Assembly: GCF_030272615.1 (NCBI RefSeq)
Contig: NC_081406.1
Span: 170,635,361 to 170,695,360, forward strand
Length of the DNA: 60,000 bases
Source: Cryptomeria japonica
Taxonomy: Eukaryota; Streptophyta; Pinopsida; Cupressales; Cupressaceae
Direction: 5' to 3'
Shown: positions 35,101 to 46,591 of the stretch, piece by piece
Layout: each line of letters begins with the position of its first letter
Position numbering within the stretch: position 1 is the stretch's first letter
Made by a program: the position numbers and the translations under genes
Notes under the pieces: model-generated
Databases searched by the model: none
The model's input: only the letters and a program-made list of their open reading frames with translations
Told to the model about the DNA's origin: nothing

Positions 35101-36276
35101 CTCCTGAAAAGTTAGGAATTTACTCTTATCACCAGTCATATGATGTGAGCATCCTGAATCAATGATCCATTCATCCTTAACTTCAATTTTAGTTGCCAAG
35201 GCCTGCTCTACCGATTGAACAGTTGGTGCTGGTTGATCTTCTGTTATAGCAACAAAGACTCATCCATTGTTTGTCAGATCCTCATCAGAATCATCAGTGA
35301 CTCCTTCATCAACAAGATAACAAGATTTGTCTTTATTTTTCTTAAATTTGTGTCTCTGATATTCAGGTTTAGGTTTGTATGTCCTTCTAGCTTCTTCTCT
35401 TAACCTAGCATGTCTATTAGGGCATCTTGATGCCATATGACCAATCTTATTATAGTTGAAACATTTAAAGGGTGCTTTACCTTCATATTTACTTCCAATT
35501 GGACCTTTAAGCATTTTTCTTGCAAATAGTGCTTCAAGTTCTTCATTTTCTCTCCTGCTTTCTTCAAGTTCTCTTGCATAAAAGGCTTTCCAATCAGACT
35601 TGTCAAATGATTGTGCAGATGATGTTTATGCCTTAAAAGCTAAGTCAGTTTTTATAGTGGCAACAGGACCAAATTCCTCAATTTCAAATGCTGAAAGTTT
35701 TCCAATAAATATATCCCTAGTTACTGATGTGTTAAGCATAGTTCTTAGTTCACTTATAGTTGTAACTTTCATCTTATATGCCGGTGGCAATCCTCTTAAA
35801 ATTTTTGAAACAATTTCATCTTCACTTAAGGTTCCTCCACAACATTTAATACCCAAAACAATTTCATTAACTCTTTCTCTAAAAGCAGAAATTCTCTCAT
35901 CTTCTTCCATTTTTAGATTTTTATACCCGACCCAGAAGCTTTCAAGTTTTGGAATTTTGACTATGGAATCTCCTTCATTCAGTGTTTCCAAATGATCCCA
36001 ACTAGCTTTAGTAGTAGACCTATCTAATAGTCCCATGATTTGTTGATCTAATAATGCGCTCAAAAGTGCTTCTCTTGCCTTGCAATCATTTTCTTCATCT
36101 TTAGTCAGATTTGGTAGATTAGGCTGACTTGTAGTAGGAGTAGAGTAGCCATTCTTTGTAACCTCCCAGATATCCTTTCCAATGCAATTCAGATGTGTCT
36201 CCATCCTGATCTTCCATATACCATAGTTGGTTCCATCAAGTTTAGGGTTGTCCTTCCTAAAATAGTTGTTAGACAT
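32131..36276 (-). pseudogene. Sirevirus-type gag-pol polyprotein with stop codons
   Basis: One frame of 1382 codons reads from ATG 36276 to TAG 32131. Gag comes first (MSNNYFRK, then GTNYGIWKIRMETHL), with one zinc knuckle CFNYNKIGHMASRC (about 35460). Protease has WIIDSGCSHHMTG (about 35165). Integrase has the HxH...CxxC zinc site, then D, D and E in HTDLCGP, RSDQGGEF and GVVERKNRT (about 34600-34270). RT has [16 protein letters not shown] (about 33340) and VFVDDIIFGG, where FVDD replaces the common YVDD. RNase H has AYTDANWVGD and TAESKYVA. Stops lie at about 35623, 35257, 34085, 33190, 32365 and 32233, with no frameshift. Length and order are normal for copia elements; the copy is dead but nearly complete. 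Confidence 0.93.
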
Positions 36277-36318
36277 TGGATCTCCTCAAGCTATTAAACT
36301 TCTGCAAAAAGAGGACTC

Positions 36319-36333
36319 GGCTCTGATACCAAT
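36319..36333 (-). promoter_or_regulatory. Primer-binding site of the Sirevirus-type element
   Basis: On the minus strand ATTGGTATCAGAGCC directly follows the 5' LTR (ends at 36334). It matches initiator tRNA-Met. Confidence 0.9.
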
Positions 36334-37395
36334 TGTTAGGTCTCAGAGACAACTGAGAAGGGGGGGGTGAATCAGTTGTCAAATAAATTTAAACCAAAAG
36401 CAACTTAAACAACTTTAATACTTTATACTAGTAAACTAGTCTTTTATATTTGTAGACAGTTCTATCAGTTAATAGCAATACCAGTAAGGATTAATGCATG
36501 AAATAAAAAGAACAAAGTCATCCACAACACATAACACCAAAACTTGTATGTGGAAACCCTGTAAGGAGAAAAGCCATGGTGGGAAACCTTACCCACAATC
36601 AGATGATATTACTGCAGATAGTAAGTGTATACAAATGGGGTCTGCACATGCAGAAAGGCCAAGCACCTAGAGCTCACTGCTCAATCACAAATGGGAGTCA
36701 CACTGACTACAATTGGATGGTTAAATCCAATAAGAATGTACTACTTAAATTAACATCTTTCTATGCTAGATTTAGTATTGGTATAGTTCTGATTGTCTTC
36801 ACAAAAACCCTCCTTCAATCTTCAAATGATGTCTGTGTGTATAGCTCTGCTTATTTTCGCATATACCTTCACACAACTCTTTTTCGCATTCCACATCCGA
36901 TCTTACAATTAAGACCTTACATTTATATCATAACCTAAGACCAATTTTAGTAGGTCGGCTCTAAAGGATATTACAATAAAATCAATTTACAAATAAATTA
37001 ATGCCCGATGCAATAACCAATTTAACATGTCAGCTTAATGCATTTACAACAATAATAAGTCATCTCCATAGCGTTCCATGCTGATCTGGAAAAGATAAGC
37101 CTGCCGGTGTATAACCTGGACCTATTTGCCGGTAATAGCAAATATGCAAATACAAATATTCCAATAAACAAATCTTCAAGACAAAGTGTCCAAACGATGT
37201 CTTCTACATAACCATGTGTTTTCCATGCCATTCCAAGTGTCAGTGAACATTATATCTTGTCAGTGTTCCAGATATCAGTGACTGTGTATGAGTCATTTGC
37301 TTGCCGATGAATGTTGTTGATTCTCCAAAATGCCAGAGTTGATAGCGTTTAGTAGGTGTTGACATCAATGACAAAACCATACCAAAATACCAACA
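36334..37395 (-). repeat. 5' LTR of the Sirevirus-type element
   Basis: This is the upstream LTR in minus orientation, 1062 bp, the partner of 29559-30619. It ends next to the primer site. Confidence 0.92.
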
Positions 37396-38703
37396 TTCCT
37401 GATGTTTTAGAAGATTTTTTGGAGGAGGGTTTTAGTTTTTTCAAAGCTTTTTTCATTGGATCTGGGGTAGATGTTTTGTTTCTGATCATTTTGGGCTTAA
37501 ACAGACCTCACCGTTGAGCTCAGAACGCCCAAAAACCCCCTATTTCCATATAAATTTTGTCAAATTTTGACAAATTTGGGTTCTGGATATATTTTTTTGG
37601 TTTTACCTTTATTTTGCATGAATTTCAAGAAATTCATCAGAAAAATCATAAAAAAAAAGTTTAGAGCAGTTTGGGCCAAAAAAAAGACCTCACTGTTGGC
37701 TTCTGAAGGCTGTTTCCAATCATTTTGATATATAATTCAACCTATTTCAGTGACAAGGGCATCTCGGCTATGATTTTTCCATTGGCACACTTTACAAGGC
37801 ACAAAAATCCATACGGTTGTACCTGCAAATGCGTCAAAAAAAATTTCGTCAAAATTTTTTTAAAATTTTTTTCAACCCTATTTATGCCCTAAAAGAGGGA
37901 TTTTTTTTTCTCTTGGTCGTAACTTGGTCATACAGAGGCGCTTTTTCAAAAAACTTATATCGTCAAAAAACTCTTTTCGAGCTCTCTTTAGATCTGGAGG
38001 TTGATATTCTAATTTTTCTTTTTGATGGTGGTTTTGTTGTCAAAGCTAGAAGTTATTTTTTGTACTCCAAGAGACATAACTTGAGCATCTGAACTCTATT
38101 TTTTGAAAAATTCATATCGTTGGAAGGCTTGTTCTGTACACTTTCCAACCATATGAGTTTTCTTTCCATATTTTGCTCCAGGTACATTTTATTCATTTTT
38201 TTGCTTTTCAGCACTCCAGTGAATTACTTGGATGTTACAGTTCCTAGGATCTCTTTCTTTGAGTAGGATGTCTCATCTTTGGTTGTTCTTTCTGTATTTC
38301 TTGTCTTATGTCCTTCTGATCATTGTAGATTGTTTTTTGTTAGCTTTTTCTTTATGCAAACGAACTGATCACATAGTAGGTTAGGAAAGATTGGAGTTCA
38401 CATCAAGTTATGTGATCATTTTGTAGTTGTAGAGTAGAAATAGTGTTGAGGTTGGGATGTCACATGATCAATCTAGATTATACATGTTATCACATTTTAC
38501 CCTCTTTATTTTGCACTTCGAAATCTAGTCGAGATGTATTTTAGGAGGTATAGTATAGTCATGTGATCGTTCAATTCCTTTTATCAATTGAGATTCTAGA
38601 GGTGTATTGATATTTCATCTCCCACTCTTGCTTCTTCAAAGTTTAGTGTTTTTTTAGTTGGGGGTTTTAATGATTTAATGTGGTGGGATCCCATTCATCA
38701 TCT
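37396..38703 (+). mobile_element. Internal region of element B2, first part
   Basis: It aligns with B1 17899-19172. It is non-coding. It holds the first copy (about 37707-38365) of an internal direct repeat whose second copy is at about 49702-50322. The part ends at the ATCT target of transposon E. Confidence 0.75.
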
Positions 38704-38752
38704 GGGTAAGTGCACAAAGATGGTGATCAAAAAGGGGGGTATAAATGGACAC
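38704..38752 (+). repeat. Left terminal inverted repeat of E
   Basis: It begins GGGTAAGTGCACAAAGATGG and pairs with the reverse complement of 49546-49586. The 16-base core matches fully; the outer 12 bases match at 10. Confidence 0.88.
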
Positions 38753-39569
38753 TTTTTTTCTTAAATTAGGTGAACCTGAACTTGGAGGCAAAATTTGAAA
38801 ATCGTCCACTCAAGATATGAAGATAATCAAAGAACAAATATTATAGTACTCTGAATCTAGTTTCCAAACTACTAAACTTTTCCAAAATTGGATAAGATTA
38901 AGGGGGTCAAATCCTTCGCGCATGAAAAATAGACCCTAATTTTTTCTGAAAAATATAACATAGTGTCTAATGTGCACATCAAAAAAGTCATAGTTAGATT
39001 TAGTATTTTGACAAATCCTTTGGCAGAAAGATAGTTAAGAGTGAGCACTAGAAGATGTGTATTTTTTTGTAATTTTTTGTTGAGTATTTTTGTTTATGAT
39101 TTTTCCAATCGAGCACATCTTGAAAATTAGGTACCTATTCGTGCGCGAAGCATAAGTTGCACTAAACAAATCGAAAATACAATTTATTTTTTTAAAATTG
39201 TAAAGAATTAAGTGTACTACAATAATATATTTTTAAAATTTTTTTTGGATAAGTATATCAAAATTTATTAAAAACATGGTGCACCTATGTCTGTGAGAAC
39301 TATGGAGACACTGGTAAAATAAATTCAATAATAATATGTTATTGTTGTTCGAATTTTTAAAAAATTATATGGTTAGAAATCGCAAAAGATGGGTGAAAAT
39401 ATGGTGGAAATTTTAGAAATGCCCACTTGATGAAGTGTAAACTTGATGATGACAAAGTCGATACACCAAGTTGATAAAATAAAACATGTCAAAAATAAGG
39501 GAAATGGAGGGAATCAAATTTCCAAACCGTAGCTTTGTTATCTAGGCCTATTTCCAAGCCTAAACAGTG

Positions 39570-39735
39570 AAAAGTGCGTATGGGGTACTTATGATATAAA
39601 AAGCGCGTACGGGGTACTTATGGTGTAAGAAGTGCGTACGCACTATGTTTACTATAAACAACAAGTACGCGCTATATTTACTATAAATAGCACGTGCACG
39701 CTATGTTTACTATAAATAGCGCATACGCGCTAAGT
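39570..39735 (+). repeat. Motif repeats inside the left end of E
   Basis: Four to five copies of a unit like TTTACTATAAATAGCGCA joined to a self-complementary TACGCGCTA or GTGCGTACGCAC core. The same unit (TTTACTATATGTAGCACA, TACGCGCT) lies near the right end, and relatives lie at 41790-41960. These could be transposase binding sites (inference). Confidence 0.7.
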
Positions 39736-39889
39736 TTGTTTAAATTTTGGGTGTGTATAATATGATATTGTATATATAATATGTGTATATACATATAATA
39801 TATAATATATATATATATATTAAGTATATATATATTAAGTATATATATACACACATATAAGTGTATTGTCTCCCCCTCTCAAATGCATA

Positions 39890-40080
39890 CAAGGTGCCTC
39901 TCTCTCCATCTCTCCCTCTCTCCCCTTCTCCCTTCCTCCATACCCCATCCCTCTCTCTTTCCCTCTCTCCCCTTCTTCCTTCCTCCATACCCCATCCCTC
40001 TCTCTCTCCCTCTCTCCCCTTCTCCCTTCCTCCATACCCCATCCCTCTCTCTCTTCTTCTCTCCCTCCCTCCCTCCATAC
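39890..40080. repeat. CT-rich minisatellite, 47-bp unit
   Basis: The block CCATACCCCATCCCTCTCTC recurs at 39938, 39985 and 40032, with a shorter last copy at 40075. The proline/serine/leucine ORFs over it are by-products. Confidence 0.85.
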
Positions 40081-40215
40081 CCCACTGCAACTGTGTCTGC
40101 ACTTATATAGAAGTAAGTGAATTTATCTCTTGTCTACAACTTCCTCTTTGATTTTTATCATGTATGCTCTCCTAAGAAAATTGACTGATGGATTTGTGTG
40201 TGTGTATTGAATAGG

Positions 40216-40646
40216 AGGAAGAAGGGTCTGAAATTGAACCATGGGTGCATTACCGTGACAAACAAGGAAACCTGCAGCAATATTCTTCTCGAATGTGTTT
40301 TTAATGAGAAGAGCAAATGTGGAAAATAGTGTCAACAAAGAAAAATGATGAGTCAGAGTACCTACAATATGTTTTTCAGAAGGAAACAATAGGTAGGGAG
40401 AGAAAGAGGGAGAGTAACACAGATGATGTCTTGGAGAATGATACTGATGGGTATGCGAGAGTTCCCATGTTGTTACACAATGCCTATCACCTAAAGAAAT
40501 TCAATTTTGTTGTAAGCATGACAACGGTAGTATATGATGATCATCACTTGTCAAAAGGCCTAGAAGGGTACATACACATGAAAGCAATCAAGTGTGTGAT
40601 TCCTATAGTCACAATCAAGATCAGTCCTATAACCTTGCAAATTTAA
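40216..40646 (+). other. Possible gene fragment in the left arm of E
   Basis: After a possible splice acceptor (TTGAATAG) a frame starting EEEGSEIEPWVHYRDKQ runs to about 40302. A different frame from ATG 40317 runs 110 codons (MWKIVSTKKNDESEY, then HLSKGLEGYIHMKAIK). I do not recognise either. It may be a captured exon pair or an old 5' part of a transposase. It could also be chance. Confidence 0.25.
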
Positions 40647-40837
40647 TAGCATCATATGTTTTAGAAAGGCAGTACTCTTAGGGTTAGGTCAAGCTGTTAC
40701 ACTTGCTTTTTAGCAAAGCCTCATTGTTGGTTCTCTTGGAGTCTCTCTTATGCTGACAATGGTCTAACTTAGCTATATCAAAACTAAACTATTGATGTTC
40801 TATTCATAACTTTAAATAATATATCATTTTATTAGCC

Positions 40838-41103
40838 CACGATATGACCCCTTAGATGTCATTAGAGGTCATATTGTTTCCTAAGAGGTCATATGGTGTC
40901 ATGTGACCCCTTAGGACACCATATGAACCTTAAGACACCATACAACACCATATGGTGTTGTTATGTGTCTTATGGTGTCCTATGACCCTTAGGACACCTT
41001 ATGACCCCTTAGGATACCATATGGTATCTTTAGGGGTCATATGGTGTCCTAAGGGGTCATATGGTCTCCAACGACCCCTTAGGACTCCATATGGTGTCGT
41101 TAT

Positions 41104-41106
<3 letters not shown>
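40838..41106. repeat. Cluster of palindromes centred on CATATG
   Basis: Blocks such as GACCCCTTAGGACACCATATG alternate in both orientations. One palindrome spans 40991-41050 (27 of 30 bases pair across the centre at 41020/41021), another about 40932-40971. A (CT)n run follows at once. Confidence 0.8.
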
Positions 41107-41167
<61 letters not shown>

Positions 41168-41593
41168 TCTCCCTCCCTCCCTTCTGTCCCCCCTCCTCTC
41201 TCCCTCCCCCTCCTCTTCTCTCCCTCCCCCTACTCTCCCCCACTCTCTCTCTCTCCCCTTCTCCCTTCCTCCATATCCCTTCTCATCTCCTTCCCTACCC
41301 CTCCCTCTCTCTCTCCCTCTCTCCCTCTCCCTCCTTCCCTCCCTTCCCCTCTCTCTCTCTCCCTCTATCCCTCTCCCTCCTTCCCTCTCTCTCTTTCTCT
41401 CCCTCCCCCCTCCTTCTCTTCCTCTCTCCCTCCCTCCCTTCCAGCCCCCCTCCTTTCCTCCCTCCCTCCCTCCCTCCCTTCCACCCCCCTCCTCTCTCCC
41501 TCCCCATCCTCCTCTCTCCCTCCCCCTACTCTCCCCCTCTCTCTATCTCCCCTTCTCCCTTCCCACCCACTCTCTCTCTCTCTCCTTACCACC

Positions 41594-41660
<67 letters not shown>

Positions 41661-41775
41661 TCCCTCCCCCTCCCCCTTCTTCTCTCCCTCTCTCCCTCCC
41701 TCCTTCCGCCCCCCTCCTCTCTCCCTCCCCCTACTCTCCCCTCTCTCTCTCTCTCTCTCCCTCCCTTTTCATTCA
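41107..41775. repeat. CT-rich simple sequence
   Basis: Pure (CT)n runs lie at about 41107-41162 and 41596-41656, joined by CCCTCC/CTCTCC-rich DNA. All long ORFs here on both strands are low-complexity artefacts. Confidence 0.95.
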
Positions 41776-42286
41776 CATTTTTAACTACAAATAGCATGTA
41801 TGGGGTACTGAACCTATTAGTTCACTGTGCTACCATAACTTTTTAAGGCGTAGGAGCACATACGTGCTACTTATTAGTACAAAAAGGGAAAAATTTATTG
41901 TTGGGCTTGCCAACATTTTTATGGACTATCAGCGTGCACACAGTTATTAATATAGCATGTATGCGGTACATAGACATAGTTTTATTTTCCCAAGAGCCTC
42001 AATGACCTCAAAAGAAGTTTTTGAGGTCGTTGAAGGCCCCACTAGAACTGTGTCTGCACTTCTATCACTATTTTATACATAGAAGTAAGTGAATTTTTTG
42101 TTTTTGCATGATTTCAAATGATTGAATTGTTGTTCTTATTAGTTTTATCAATATTATTGTGGCTGTTTAATAGTTTGATTCAAAAAAATAATGATAAGAT
42201 TCATATTTATGTTTATTTGTTTATTTATGATTTTTTGTTTACATATATATGTAATATGATTCTATTTAGGACAACCGATATCAACC

Positions 42287-44746
42287 ATGGGAAAGAACAA
42301 GCGAGGAATGATGGAACAACAAGAGGCTGAAAAGGAAAGACAAAGGCAATGTATGAAGAAATTATGTGACATAAGAACAATGGGAGAAGAAGGTATGTCA
42401 TCCTCAACATCTCAATTCGATTTACCAAACGAACATAGTGCACCTAATGCAATTGAAGAAGAGACATTTGATTTACCATATGAACCTAATGCAATTGAAG
42501 AAGATACCACATTGAATAATCAATTAAATGATAAACATACACCTTCTCTATTTGATGAATTGAATGTACATAATGCACCGATGTTAACACCTCCTAGAAT
42601 CATTCATAGGAAACCAAAGTATCTAATTGACATTGAAGAGAATATATTGAAGCCAATGCCCAATAAAATGAATGAACGAACTTGTAGGAGAATGGTTAAA
42701 ATAATATGGCAAAACTATTTTGAAAACTTAAATAAAATTGCAAGATGTCAATTAATTGTTCAAATGATTAAAAACTTGAATTTTAGAGAGACAATGAAAA
42801 TTCTAGGCCTAAGATCATCTGAAAGTAACAGTGAAAGAACTATTGTGAGAAATCTATTTGATGCATATCAAGCTATTGGTTCAAAATCACATACTAAAAA
42901 TTCTAATGCTACTCGATGTGTCATTACATCAACCATAATGAGCAAGAAAATTAAAAAAGATCATTTGATAAGCAAAACAAGTAAGTCATTAAATGTTAGT
43001 AGAACAACATTAAGTAAAGCATTAAAGAGGCGAGAAAAAATAGAGGAACCTAACAATAATTCTCTTTGGGAATTCTCAAGTAGACTACCACGTAAAGACA
43101 AGATTGTTGTTGATGCACTAGGAACATTAATTGAAAATTTTTGGCATGACAACACAAGAGTTTCGCCCAACCAAAGAGATGTTGTTAGAAGGTGAATCGG
43201 GTCTACAAATCGTGAGCCACATGCCAAAAACTATTTGGATATAACTCAAACTAAATTTTATGAAAGATTCCTTCAAAAGTTTCCTCAAATAAGAATTTCT
43301 CAAAGATTTTTTGAAATGTCAAAACCTTTTTATATTAAGATTAATCATGTATGCACCACGTGTTGTTGGAGGATGCATATTGAATTTTTCATGCACTATG
43401 ATATTATACACTACAACCTCAAAATGAAGTGCAATCCATGTATTGTCACTCTACACAAGTTTTTATTTTTGTACACATAGCATTCATGCATGCAGATGAT
43501 AGCACAAAGGAGGATAGAAAGGTTGTAAGAGAGTATCACTTCTACATAAGTGATGATCGTACTCATTCATCGGAGTTTGTACAAGGATGCTTTAAATTTT
43601 TCTATGATAGTTTAAGGAAAAGGAACATACGATACAAGCGACACTTAATATGGTCAGATAATTGCATCGCACAATTCAAGAATGCAAGGTTGTTTTATTG
43701 GTTGACAAGGATGCATATGAAAAGCGGTGTACAACATTTTTGGAATTTCATTGAGGTTGGACATGGTAAGGGAGAGCACGATGGTGCAGGAGCATGTGTA
43801 AAAAGAGCCCTAGCTGGAGAAGAATTGAAGAACGAACGTGGTGCTGAGTTGATAGATGCAGAAATAATTGTACAATGGTGTAAGTCTATGATGGGTCCAG
43901 GTAATCCAGGTACATCAATGGTGCATAGATATTTTTGGTTGATCATTGAATCTAACATTGAAATTTTTCTAGATTGTTGTACAGTTGCAGGATTGAGTGA
44001 CATGCACTCATTTATGAGTTCAAATTCAAGTTCACTGGTAATATATGCGAGACAGATGGTATGCTTTTTCTCTTCATGCATGTATTGTTTGTGGGAAGAA
44101 TATGAATCACAAGAGTGGGTTGACAAATGGTCTTGTAGATCGTTGGTTCCCATTGATACATATCAAATTCCCAAAGCACTACAATTGAGCTAGATGGAGA
44201 CATCAGTAGATTTTGACCATGTATCCGACCTAGTGGATTCAGGTTATTTTTTGAGTTAATTTTTTTGCAAGTATTCTTTTTGGTTCATTTTGTTGTACAC
44301 CATACTTTATTTTTGGTATTAATTAACATTTATAAAATGTAGATCATGTGTATGCAATTGTTGCAGAAGAGAACAATGAAGAAGGAACGAATTATTATTT
44401 GTGTCATTGTGTTGAGCCAAAAAGAAAATTGACAACCACAATCATTCACAAAGAGGGTATTAAGTACCCAATAGGGTTTGTTGTCATGACAGGAACATGG
44501 CTTAAGAGATACCCTATCAAGAATTCTGATGTTTGGTTGTTCAAGGACTTTGAAACATGCAAACATATTCTTCATTTCTCTAACCTTGTTGTTTCAACAA
44601 ATATTCATTTGATGAAGTATTGTGGTAGACCTCATAACAAGATTTTATGGAAAGTTCATGAATCTGACCACAAGGCAATACTTGACATAATACGGGTTAG
44701 AGCCGATCTTGAAGGCTCACTTGATTTATTCTATGGTTCAAAGTAG
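42287..44746 (+). pseudogene. DDE-like transposase of E, with introns; first catalytic region deleted
   Basis: The ATG at 42287 follows a likely 5' intron (donor GTAAGT 42085, acceptor TATTTAG 42269). The first 300 codons include a helix-turn-helix-like stretch (LNVSRTTLSKALKRR). A Cys-rich zinc segment follows (HVCTTCCWRMH). The RNase H-like core has YHFYISDDRTH, IWSDNCIAQFKN and HGKGEHDGAGACVKRAL. Introns at 43910-43990 and 44243-44342 match introns in the minus-strand copy at 55034-57089. The last exon encodes EEGTNYYLCHC and FKDFETC. Stops lie at 43193 and 44191; both fit C-to-T. Compared with the second copy, about 130 residues are missing at about 43404, including the segment ending in AENYTLQP that probably carries the first catalytic Asp. 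This copy is dead. Similar DxxENY/SDN/HGKG proteins are scattered in plants and animals, but I cannot name the superfamily. Confidence 0.75.
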
Positions 44747-45240
44747 AATGATTTTGAGAATTTTGTATAAATTGTCAATTAATTGTTCTATATTCATTTT
44801 TTGTATATATAAATGCCCATGAGCTGATTTTTACATGTTTAGGGGCATAATTTTGTATATTTAAATGAGAATGAGCTGATTTGTACATATGTACATGTCA
44901 AATTTTGTATATTAAAATGGTGATGAGATGAATCACACATATTGTAATGCCAATTTTTGTATAAAATCCCATTGGATTATTTGTAATATATTTTTTGTAT
45001 AATCAAATAGCCAAGAGCCGATTTGTCCATATTTAGAGGCAATTTTTTGAATAATATGTGACAATGTTTTGTGACTGTTTTTTGTGTCAATGTTTTGTGA
45101 CTATGTTTTGAGTATATGTAATGTGATAAGGTCAATCATGAGAATTATTGATTCTTGTATAATCATGGAGAATTATTTGAGTCATTATCGAGTCATAGGG
45201 GTCATAGATTGAGACTAGATACAATTTGAGCAAAAATTGT
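44747..45240. other. Non-coding sequence after the transposase gene
   Basis: It contains short irregular repeats of ATGAGCTGATTTGTACAT and TTTTGTATAT, and no gene. Confidence 0.5.
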
Positions 45241-46080
45241 CATTATTGTCAAACTTGCCCACCCGGACGTGCTCGTGACATCAGTTTGTGCACAACAACA
45301 AATGTTTTGGGATGCATGAAAGGGGCATGCATATAGTAAACTTTCCCATCCAAACATGCTCATGACGTCAGTTTGTGCACACGACGAACCAAATCAATTC
45401 TAGCCAATCCTGCAACTTTGCATTGCATGCAACTAACGATTTTTACAACCGGCGAAAAAATGCTACCAATTGAAAATGGCTCTGAGTCATCAAAAACTGA
45501 GATAGGACATTATAGAGGACCCTCACACAATCTCACATGTTCAAACGGATCGATCATATGTGTCCTGGATTGGAAGAAACAGTTCGTCAAATTTTGACAA
45601 TTTTTTGGACTCAGGGCACTTGAGAGATCGCACCGGTATGGTATGACTCTCGAAGTTTTGACACTTTGGGATGCATGATAGGGGCATGCCTAGAATAAAA
45701 TTACCCACCTAGAGGCACTCGTGATGTCGGTTTGTGCACATGACAAACTGAATCAATTCTAGCCAATCCTGCAACTTTGCATTTCATGTAACTGACAGTT
45801 TTTGCAGTAGGCAAAAAAATGCTACCAATTGAAAATGGGTCCGAGTCGTCAAAAAATGAGATAGGCCATTGTAGAGGAATCGATCATATGTGTCATGGAT
45901 TGGAAGAAACAGTCCATCAAAGTTTGACAATTTTTTGGACTCAGGGCACTTAAGAGATCGCACCGATAGGGTATGACTCTCGACATTTCAGCACTTTGGG
46001 ATGCACGATAGGAGAATGCCTAGCGTAAAACTACCCACCCGGATGCACTCATGACGTCGGTTTGTGCACACAACAACCAA
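45240..46080 (+). repeat. Tandem repeat in E, 359-bp unit
   Basis: The phrase GTTTGTGCAC recurs at 45371, 45730 and 46060 (359 and 330 bp apart; the short unit lacks about 29 bp), with a partial unit at 45284. Units share CCAATCCTGCAACTTTGCAT and GGACTCAGGGCACTT. They are recognisably related to the units at 51142-54815. Confidence 0.85.
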
Positions 46081-46114
46081 AATTTGACCATTGCGAGCGT
46101 GAGGGTGCTCTCGC

Positions 46115-46480
46115 ACCAAACACATATTGTTGTTTATATTCATATTGTTGATTACATATGCAAATATTCATTTAAATTTATAAAAGGGCAGCCACCAAAT
46201 ACAACGAATACACAATAATGAACTGAATATGAGTTTTGTAGGGTTAATTCAACATTTTAGAAATTTTATCAAATCATATTCCACGATTGCAATGTTTTAT
46301 ATCATATATTTTTGTTGTTTATATTCATATTGTTGATTACATAGGCAAATGATCAATTAAATTTATAAAAGGACAATCACAAAATACAACGAATACAAAA
46401 TAATGATCTCAGTACACATTTATTGGATCAAATATCAACATTTATATATATCAAAAAAAGGCATGTTCGCCAAGTCAATA
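46115..46480. repeat. Tandem duplication, about 185 bp
   Basis: TGTTGTTTATATTCATATTG and the following sequence appear at 46128 and 46313. It lies between the 359-bp repeats and the minus-strand gene of E. Confidence 0.8.
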
Positions 46481-46591
46481 CAAGTATTACAAAAATGTGG
46501 CATATGCCATGTCCAAATCGATATACAATAAAAATGTAAAATATATCTACATGTATTGGTCATTCTATGACCAAAATAACACTATATGATC

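Larger units (their letters stand above)
29559..37395 (-). mobile_element. Complete Sirevirus-type Ty1/copia retrotransposon, inserted in B2
   Basis: It is 7837 bp with LTRs of 1061 and 1062 bp and the duplication TTCCT on both sides (29554-29558 and 37396-37400). B1 shows the empty site at 17899-17903. In minus orientation the order is 5' LTR, primer site, gag, protease, integrase, RT, RNase H, a long 3' region with several polypurine tracts, and 3' LTR. All enzymes are recognisable, but stops break the polyprotein. LTR difference is about 4-5% over the first 200 bp by eye. Confidence 0.93.

Noticed and set aside
39740-40151. Overlapping ORFs on both strands near the left end of E
   Set aside because: They lie on a 47-bp CT-rich minisatellite and have repeat composition only.
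40952-41846. Long Ser/Leu/Pro and Arg/Glu/Gly ORFs on both strands
   Set aside because: They are translations of (CT)n and CCCTCC sequence; any frame stays open in such DNA.
43910-43990. Transposase residues reading GTSMVHRYFWLI
   Set aside because: The stretch has GT/AG ends and lines up with an intron in copy 2, so it is probably not coding.
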